Source: Pelobacter sp. UBA5610 | GTDB taxonomy: Bacteria; Desulfobacterota; Desulfuromonadia; Desulfuromonadales; Syntrophotaleaceae | Direction: 5' to 3' | DNA length: 11,541 nt | Assembly (NCBI GenBank): GCA_002424645.1 | Contig: DIKU01000107.1 | Coordinates: 1-11,541, forward strand | Shown: positions 6,686 to 11,541 of the stretch, one piece after another | Layout of the letters: each line of letters starts with the position of its first letter | Position numbering within the stretch: position 1 is the first letter of the stretch | Program-made: the position numbers and the translations under genes | The notes under the pieces: model-generated | Seen by the model: only the letters and a program-made list of their open reading frames with translations | What the model was told of the DNA's origin: nothing | Database searches by the model: none

Positions 6686-7978
6686 ATGACTCAGCTTGAA
6701 ATGGCCCGCCAGGGCATCGTCTCCGATAAAATGAAACAAGCCGCCGCCGATGCCGGCATCGATGCCGAAATCCTTCGCCAACGGATTGCAGAGGGCACGG
6801 CCATCGTCTGCCACAACAACCGACACATTAACGGCCGCCCCCTGGCCGTCGGCAAAGGCTTGCCCACCCGGGTCAACGCCAATATCGGTACCAGCAAGGA
6901 CGACACCAGCATCGACAAGGAACTGGAAAAAGCCCGTGTCGCGGTTGCCGCCGGTGCCGATGCGATTATGGACCTGTCCACCGGCGGTCCCATCGACGAA
7001 ATCCGCCGCGCTATCATCGCCGAAACCCAGGCCTGCATCGGCAGTGTGCCCCTCTACCAGGCCGCCTGCGACACGGTGGTGAAAAAAGGCAAAGCCATCG
7101 TCGACATGACGGCCGATGAAATCTTCGACGGCATCAAAAAACACCTCGATGACGGCGTCGATTTCATTACCGTGCACTGCGGCGTGACCCGCGCCACCGT
7201 TGAACGCATGGACAACGAAGGGCGCATCATGGAAGTCGTCTCGCGTGGCGGGTCCTTCACCGTCGCCTGGATGGCCCACAACCAGGCGGAAAATCCGCTC
7301 TACGAGTACTACGACCGCCTTCTGGAGATGGTCAAGCCCTACGATGCCACCCTCTCCCTGGGTGACGGCTTCCGTCCCGGCTGCCTTGCCGATGCCACCG
7401 ACCGTGCCCAGATCCATGAACTGATCATCCTCGGCGAACTGACCCAACGCGCCTGGGATGCCGGCATACAGGTTATGATAGAAGGACCCGGCCATGTCCC
7501 GCTGAACCAGATCGAGGCCAACATCCAGCTGCAAAAACGCCTCTGTCACGGCGCCCCCTTCTATGTACTCGGTCCCCTGGTCACCGATATCGCACCCGGT
7601 TACGACCACATCACCTGCGCCATCGGCGGTGCCATCGCCGCCAGCGCCGGGGCCGACTTCCTCTGTTACGTCACCCCCAGCGAGCACCTGTGCCTGCCCA
7701 CCGCCCAGGACGTGCACGATGGCGTCATGGCGACCCGCATCGCCGCCCATGCTGCCGACATCGTCAAGGGCCTGCCAGGCGCCATGGAAAAAGACATCGC
7801 CATGAGCAAGGCCCGCAAGGCCCTCGACTGGGAAACCCAGTACTGCCTGGCCATCGATCCCGAACTGGCCCGTAAACGGCGCGGGGAATCGGGCGTCGAC
7901 GAGGAGCATGGTGCTTGCACCATGTGCGGCGAATTCTGTGCCTACAAGGTTATGGACGAGCGCAAACAGAAGAAATAA
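6686..7978 (+). CDS. thiC: Phosphomethylpyrimidine synthase ThiC (short form)
   Basis: ThiC is a [4Fe-4S] radical-SAM enzyme that rearranges the purine intermediate AIR into HMP-P. The product is 430 residues, the short class that lacks the N-terminal extension of the roughly 600-residue enterobacterial and Bacillus forms. Seen: RVNANIGTS (62-70), IMDLSTGGPIDEIR, FITVHCGV, VSRGGSF, LSLGDGFRPG, VMIEGPGHVPLNQIEANI, LGPLVTDIAPGYDHIT, CYVTPSEHLCLP, and the C-terminal cluster motif CTMCGEFC (C411, C414, C418). The cluster spacing is CX2CX3C, whereas long ThiC has CX2CX4C. ATG at 6686 has GAGAGG 7 nt upstream; the in-frame ATG at 6671 does not. A paralogue, BzaF (5-hydroxybenzimidazole synthase), has similar size and motifs in related anaerobes. 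The TPP riboswitch and the thiED neighbour make ThiC the better call. Confidence 0.93.
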   Translation: MTQLEMARQGIVSDKMKQAAADAGIDAEILRQRIAEGTAIVCHNNRHINGRPLAVGKGLPTRVNANIGTSKDDTSIDKELEKARVAVAAGADAIMDLSTGGPIDEIRRAIIAETQACIGSVPLYQAACDTVVKKGKAIVDMTADEIFDGIKKHLDDGVDFITVHCGVTRATVERMDNEGRIMEVVSRGGSFTVAWMAHNQAENPLYEYYDRLLEMVKPYDATLSLGDGFRPGCLADATDRAQIHELIILGELTQRAWDAGIQVMIEGPGHVPLNQIEANIQLQKRLCHGAPFYVLGPLVTDIAPGYDHITCAIGGAIAASAGADFLCYVTPSEHLCLPTAQDVHDGVMATRIAAHAADIVKGLPGAMEKDIAMSKARKALDWETQYCLAIDPELARKRRGESGVDEEHGACTMCGEFCAYKVMDERKQKK

Positions 7979-8048
7979 AGCCGGCAAAAGGCCCGGGAAC
8001 GGAGTACCAGGCCGATCTCACACCATTAATAACATTGGAATTTCATGT

Positions 8049-8088
8049 AAAGAGCCTCAAAGTCCCTAAGACTTGAGGCTCTTTTTTT
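8049..8088 (+). terminator. Strong intrinsic terminator of the thi operon
   Basis: Arms 8049-8064 and 8070-8084 form a 15-bp stem with one bulged A, a 5-nt loop (CCTAA) and a seven-T tract (8082-8088). It lies 70 bp after the thiC stop. On the minus strand only three Ts follow the stem, so it should act mainly on plus-strand transcription. Confidence 0.92.
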
Positions 8089-8090
8089 AA

Positions 8091-8394
8091 GGTGATGCGA
8101 CGTGTGCCCACTCCCGTTGCCAATTTTGATAGAAGGAAATCGGTGGCGCACCACCGGCGTTGGCCCGACACGACAGACCGATAAATAACGACATTAACAA
8201 CCAAATAGCGCCCTTCCAGGGTGCTCTCCTTAGCTTCCGGCCGCATACCATTCAAGCTAAAGATTATCACTTTCATGCCTGGACAAGCCGGCCCCGATTC
8301 GCCAAAAGGGGTTTCCAAACCTAAGCGCCTGCCTTACGACATGATAAGATAGACCAGGTGGTTGTCTGTGCCTCGTCATACCCCTTCCTTATCA
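8091..8394. other. Non-coding stretch with several hairpins
   Basis: I find no gene I can support. Palindromes seen: CGGTGG/CCACCG around CGCA (8141-8156); TAGCTT/AAGCTA (8231-8236, 8254-8259); and a GGTT/AACC arm pair near 8310-8321. It should include the promoter of the DUF2867 gene, but no convincing -35/-10 pair is visible. Possible -10-like TAAGAT lies at 8345-8350, without a matching -35. Confidence 0.45.
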
Positions 8395-8467
8395 AGGTGG
8401 CGAACTGCCGGTTCCTCCCTGAAGGGGGGATGAAAAGCAGGACCGAGGCAGGCAAGTTCTGCCGCCT
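8395..8467 (+). promoter_or_regulatory. Candidate structured RNA leader upstream of the DUF2867 gene
   Basis: The outer stem pairs AGGTGGCGAACT (8395-8406) with 8455-8467, 12 bp with one G-U pair and one bulged T. Inside, GGTT (8410-8413) pairs with GACC (8441-8444), and CCTCCC (8414-8419) pairs with GGGGGG (8424-8429) around a TGAA loop. An A-rich asymmetric loop (8430-8440) and a purine-rich strand (8445-8454) stay open. The 3' arm ends one base before the GAAGGAG ribosome binding site. It matches no riboswitch class I recognise, so function is a hypothesis. Confidence 0.4.
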
Positions 8468-8484
8468 GAAGGAGCTCCAGAACC

Positions 8485-10005
8485 ATGTCAAACAACGATT
8501 CCAGGACAATTCTTGTCGCCGGAGCAACAGGCTATATCGGTGGCAGACTCGTGCCACGCCTGTTGAACGCCGGTTACCGGGTCCGTGCTATCTGCCGCAC
8601 TCCGGCCAAACTCCTGAGTCGTCCCTGGGCGGCACACCCGGAACTGGAGATCTATCCGGCTGACCTGCTCGATTATGAGAGGATCACGCAGGCCGCAGCA
8701 GGCTGCCGTGCCGCGTATTACCTGATCCACTCCATGGGGCCACAGGTCCTCGATTTCGCCGCCACCGACAGGAAGGCTGCAGCAAATTTTGCAACGGCGG
8801 CAGAAGCGGCAAATCTCGAGGAAATTATTTATCTCGGAGGGCTTGGTGAAGATGAACCGGACCTGAGTCCCCATCTTCGTTCCCGGGCCGAAGTGACAAA
8901 GGTGTTGCGGCAGGGTCGGGTACCGGTGACAGTGCTGCGCGCGGCGGTGATTATCGGGTCAGGCAGCGCTTCCTTTGAGATCCTGCGCTATCTTGTAGAA
9001 CGCCTACCGATAATGATCACCCCCCGCTGGGTAGAAACACCGTGTCAGCCCATTGCCATCCGCAACGTGCTGCATTATCTGATCGGTTGCCTGGATAACG
9101 AGGTTACCCGCGGGAAAACCTTCGATATTGGCCAGGAAGAGGTCGTTACCTATCGGCGACTCATGGAGATATATGCCGAAGAAGCCGGTTTGAGGAAGCG
9201 GTTGATTATCCCGGTACCTCTGTTGACGCCGCGCCTGAGTTCCTACTGGATATCATTGGTCACCCCGGTGCCGTCCGAACTGGCCCGCCCACTCACAGAA
9301 GGGTTGCGCAATCCGGTGGTCTGCCACGACTTTTTGATACGGGCGCTGCTACCACAGCGACTTCTCGACTGCCGCGAGGCTATCCGGCTGGCACTGGAAC
9401 GAACCCAACATTATCGGGTTGAAACCTCCTGGAGCGACGCAGGACCCGTGCCCCTTGCGGAGTGGCGCATGGCGGGAGATCCCCACTGGGCAGGCGGCAC
9501 CGAACACCGGGACTGCTGGCGGATCGTTTTGGAGGCCGGAGCCGAGGAAGTGTGGCAGGCCGTCGCAAGCATAGGCGGAATGACCGGTTGGTACCACGCC
9601 AACTGGCTCTGGCGCCTGCGGGGTTTTCTGGATCGACTGGTGGGCGGCATCGGTCTGCAACGCGGGCGACGCGGCCCAGTGGAACTTTATCCGGGGGATG
9701 CACTTGATTTCTGGCGGGTCTGTGAGGTGGATAGGCCCCGCCATCTTCAACTAGCTGCCGAAATGAAGTTACCGGGACAAGCATTGCTTGAATTCCACAT
9801 CAGTGAAGACACCCCGAAACAGACCGAATTATTGCTCATCGCCCGGTTTCTGCCTCGCGGCCTGTTGGGGCCGCTATATTGGCGGGCTGTCATGCCCCTG
9901 CATCGTTATGTTTTTAACGGCATGCTGCGCGGCATCGCCAGGCGCTTGCAAAAGAAAACCCTGCAGGGTCCGAAGCGGATAAGACCATCGTCCGGGTCAA
10001 AGTGA
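8485..10005 (+). CDS. NmrA/SDR-type NAD(P)-binding protein with C-terminal DUF2867
   Basis: The N-terminal half (about residues 7-315) is an atypical short-chain dehydrogenase of the NmrA/complex-I-subunit type. The dinucleotide loop is VAGATGYIGGRL (11-22), with basic residues R34 and R38 after strand 2 that suggest NADP(H). YYLIHSMG (78-85) and IIYLGGLGED (114-123) fit the family. The classical YxxxK catalytic pair is not evident, which is usual in this group. About residues 342-490 match DUF2867, a START/SRPBCC-like fold: CWRIVLEAGAEEVW, GWYHANWLWRLRG, LYPGDALDFWRV, LLIARFLPRGLLGPLYW and PLHRYVF. The product is 506 residues, a normal length for this two-domain architecture, which is widespread and has no settled substrate. 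ATG at 8485 follows AAGGAG at about 10 nt spacing. The gene stands alone on the plus strand, between the thi terminator and a convergent HD-GYP gene, so context gives no functional hint. Confidence 0.85.
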   Translation: MSNNDSRTILVAGATGYIGGRLVPRLLNAGYRVRAICRTPAKLLSRPWAAHPELEIYPADLLDYERITQAAAGCRAAYYLIHSMGPQVLDFAATDRKAAANFATAAEAANLEEIIYLGGLGEDEPDLSPHLRSRAEVTKVLRQGRVPVTVLRAAVIIGSGSASFEILRYLVERLPIMITPRWVETPCQPIAIRNVLHYLIGCLDNEVTRGKTFDIGQEEVVTYRRLMEIYAEEAGLRKRLIIPVPLLTPRLSSYWISLVTPVPSELARPLTEGLRNPVVCHDFLIRALLPQRLLDCREAIRLALERTQHYRVETSWSDAGPVPLAEWRMAGDPHWAGGTEHRDCWRIVLEAGAEEVWQAVASIGGMTGWYHANWLWRLRGFLDRLVGGIGLQRGRRGPVELYPGDALDFWRVCEVDRPRHLQLAAEMKLPGQALLEFHISEDTPKQTELLLIARFLPRGLLGPLYWRAVMPLHRYVFNGMLRGIARRLQKKTLQGPKRIRPSSGSK

Positions 10006-10073
10006 GTGGAGAGGCATGCGATGAAAAAATGAATACACCGGAAGGGAGGGCATCCTGCCTGCTCACCAAGGCA

Positions 10074-10101
10074 AAAATAAAAAAACCAATCAAGTCATGG
10101 T
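10074..10101 (-). terminator. Weak possible terminator of the HD-GYP gene
   Basis: On the minus strand a short ACCA/TGGT stem (arms 10098-10101 and 10085-10088, 9-nt loop) is followed by a T-rich tract (10074-10084), beginning 16 nt after the gene's TAG stop. The stem is only 4 bp, so this call is tentative. I see no clear terminator for the convergent DUF2867 gene. Confidence 0.3.
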
Positions 10102-10116
10102 AGGTTGCCAAGTTCC

Positions 10117-11541
10117 CTAAAGAGACATGCCCGGCAGGTTTATTACAGATTTTTCCTCCAGCCGGTTATCGGACTGCAGCATCGAATCTTCTCCGGAAAA
10201 GGACCTCGCAACGGCATCAAATTCGTCCGCCTGCGCGAGGAAAGCGTCGACGATATGGGGATCGAAATGGCTCCCTTTCTCCCGACAGATCTCATCGATG
10301 GAAAAAGCGTGGGAACGTGCTTTTTTGTAAGGCCGCTTGCTGCGCAAGGCATCATAGACATCCGCCAAAGCCACCACTCGGGCGGACAGGGGGATGTTTT
10401 CCCCGACCAACCCGTAAGGATACCCGCTTCCATCCCATTTCTCATGATGAAACAACGCGATATCCCTGGCAAAGGCCAGGTAACTGTCCTTCCCGAATTC
10501 ATCCACAAAGACATTATTGGCTTTCGCAAGCACATTCCCGGCAACGACCGTATGCGTTTTGACCTCATCGAATTCTTCCGGGGTCAAACGGCCCGGTTTC
10601 AGCAAAACATTTCTGTCAACGGCGACCTTTCCTATATCGTGCAGAATCGACGCCAACTGAATATTGTTAGCATAATTGGGTTTTTTTCGGATATAGGACG
10701 CATAGGGTGAAGAACTTTCAAGCTGCCGCAACAACAATCCAACATATTCCTGAATCCGGGCAAGGTGGGACCCCGTATCGTGATCGAAGTTTTCCGCCAG
10801 GATCGCCAATGCTTCGATGGAAGTTTTTTGGGTAACCTTTATTTCAGCAGTCTGCGCAAAGACCTTATCCTCCAGGAGGTAATTAACTTCCTGGAGTTTC
10901 TTCTCCGCTTGCAGCTTTTTAACGATCGACGCACTGGCCTTAAAAATCATAATCAAAACAAAAACAAATAACAAACAGGACAAGCTGTAAAGAATCCGTG
11001 ATGAATGTCTCAGGATTTTATCAAGACCTTGCTTTCTTTCCGTAATATCATAGTAAATCTCAAGAGCGCCTTCGAAAGAAGAGCCGTTCATGATCGGCAC
11101 ATAAACCTCGGCGACATCCCGCTTAAAAACGTGCCCCTCGGCCGTTGCACGATTTTTTTCTACGATTTTCGAATAGACGGAACCTTTTGCAACAATCTCC
11201 CAGAAGTAACTATGGGTATTTGTTTCGCCAACGTCAGCATTCTCGGTGCTATAGATAATGGTCCCCGTTCGGGAAAAGATCTTTAACTTTTCCAACCCGA
11301 AATCCCTGACCATCTGGTTGAGCTCTTCGATCTGAATACTATCCAAAAGTTCTGCGGATATAGTGGGCGAATGACCAAGAAAGGAAGTTTTGAAATGAGC
11401 AGCGGTTCTGCAAGCTTCGTTTTCCGTATTTTGCATCAATTGGTTAAAAAAAAGCGGCAGAACCTGATAGGTGCTGTAGGTAGGCAACAAGATGGCAATC
11501 AGCAGACAACCAAACAGCACATTGCGCAATGTTGGCGTCCT
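10117..11541 (-). CDS. Membrane-anchored HD-GYP domain phosphodiesterase (5' end at or beyond window edge)
   Basis: HD-GYP proteins are metal-dependent phosphodiesterases that degrade cyclic di-GMP or, in some, cGAMP. Numbering from the TTG at 11529: a first membrane helix (about 4-21), a periplasmic segment (about 30-170) with a Cache/PAS-like pattern (IFSRTGTIIYST at 84-95, EVYVPI, GALEIYYDI), a second helix (about 177-197) and a coiled-coil linker (about 200-235). The HD-GYP domain (about 237-435) has H297-D298 in ILHDIGKVAV, H326, H361-H362, DGSGYPYGL (366-374), ARVVALADVYDALRSKRPYK (383-402) and D390, so the metal ligands look intact. This suggests an external signal tuning second-messenger turnover. 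The frame stays open to 11541. TTG at 11529 has AGGA 8 nt upstream and could be the start, but a start outside the window is equally possible. The gene is AT-richer than its neighbours (20 of 60 G+C at 10921-10980). Confidence 0.9.
   Translation of the reverse strand, partial: RTPTLRNVLFGCLLIAILLPTYSTYQVLPLFFNQLMQNTENEACRTAAHFKTSFLGHSPTISAELLDSIQIEELNQMVRDFGLEKLKIFSRTGTIIYSTENADVGETNTHSYFWEIVAKGSVYSKIVEKNRATAEGHVFKRDVAEVYVPIMNGSSFEGALEIYYDITERKQGLDKILRHSSRILYSLSCLLFVFVLIMIFKASASIVKKLQAEKKLQEVNYLLEDKVFAQTAEIKVTQKTSIEALAILAENFDHDTGSHLARIQEYVGLLLRQLESSSPYASYIRKKPNYANNIQLASILHDIGKVAVDRNVLLKPGRLTPEEFDEVKTHTVVAGNVLAKANNVFVDEFGKDSYLAFARDIALFHHEKWDGSGYPYGLVGENIPLSARVVALADVYDALRSKRPYKKARSHAFSIDEICREKGSHFDPHIVDAFLAQADEFDAVARSFSGEDSMLQSDNRLEEKSVINLPGMSL

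Noticed and set aside
6656..7987. Long minus-strand open frame (443 codons) across thiC
   Set aside because: Antisense shadow in a high-GC gene; the glycine- and aspartate-rich translation is typical of the complement of a GC-rich coding region.
8043..8318. Minus-strand open frame of 91 codons
   Set aside because: Its 3' part is the thi terminator hairpin, there is no clear ribosome binding site, and I recognise no domain.
8395..8467. Possible GEMM (c-di-GMP), fluoride or small SRP RNA
   Set aside because: The conserved sequence blocks of those RNAs are not present; only secondary structure can be claimed.
8321..8557. Minus-strand open frame of 78 codons
   Set aside because: Antisense to the structured leader and the start of the DUF2867 gene; no motif support.

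Overview
This window looks like part of the chromosome of a GC-rich anaerobic deltaproteobacterium of the Desulfuromonadales type (Geobacter/Pelobacter/Syntrophotalea relatives). That placement is an inference. It rests on the fused ThiE-ThiD protein, the short ThiC, a RACo-like ASKHA protein and an HD-GYP sensor protein. The window carries core metabolism plus one sensory gene. I see no tRNA, rRNA, CRISPR array, insertion sequence or phage gene.

Layout. Positions 1-2070 (minus strand) hold purH followed 13 bp later by ruvC, which runs off the left edge. Positions 2153-2185 hold an intrinsic terminator. Positions 2186-4621 (minus strand) hold alr (alanine racemase) followed by a RACo-like DUF4445 ASKHA protein that lacks the usual N-terminal ferredoxin domain. 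Positions 4622-5179 are a long divergent intergenic region with short repeats, a near-consensus sigma-70 promoter, a TPP riboswitch (THI element) and a riboswitch-associated terminator. Positions 5180-7978 (plus strand) are the thiamine operon thiED-thiC, closed by a strong terminator at 8049-8088. Positions 8091-8484 are non-coding, rich in hairpins, and end in a nested stem-loop directly before a ribosome binding site. Positions 8485-10005 (plus strand) encode an NmrA/SDR-type NAD(P)-binding protein with a C-terminal DUF2867 domain. Positions 10117-11541 (minus strand) encode a membrane-anchored HD-GYP phosphodiesterase whose 5' end is at or beyond the right edge.

How the parts work together. 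ThiC makes the pyrimidine HMP-P. The ThiD half of ThiED phosphorylates it to HMP-PP, and the ThiE half joins HMP-PP to the thiazole phosphate to give thiamine phosphate. The TPP riboswitch should shut the operon off when the end product is abundant. PurH performs the last two steps of IMP synthesis, and its pathway shares the intermediate AIR with ThiC; the two genes are not in one operon here.

The least explained parts are the 73-nt structured leader before the DUF2867 gene, the purH-ruvC pairing with a RuvC that looks betaproteobacterial, and the ferredoxin-less RACo homologue behind alr.
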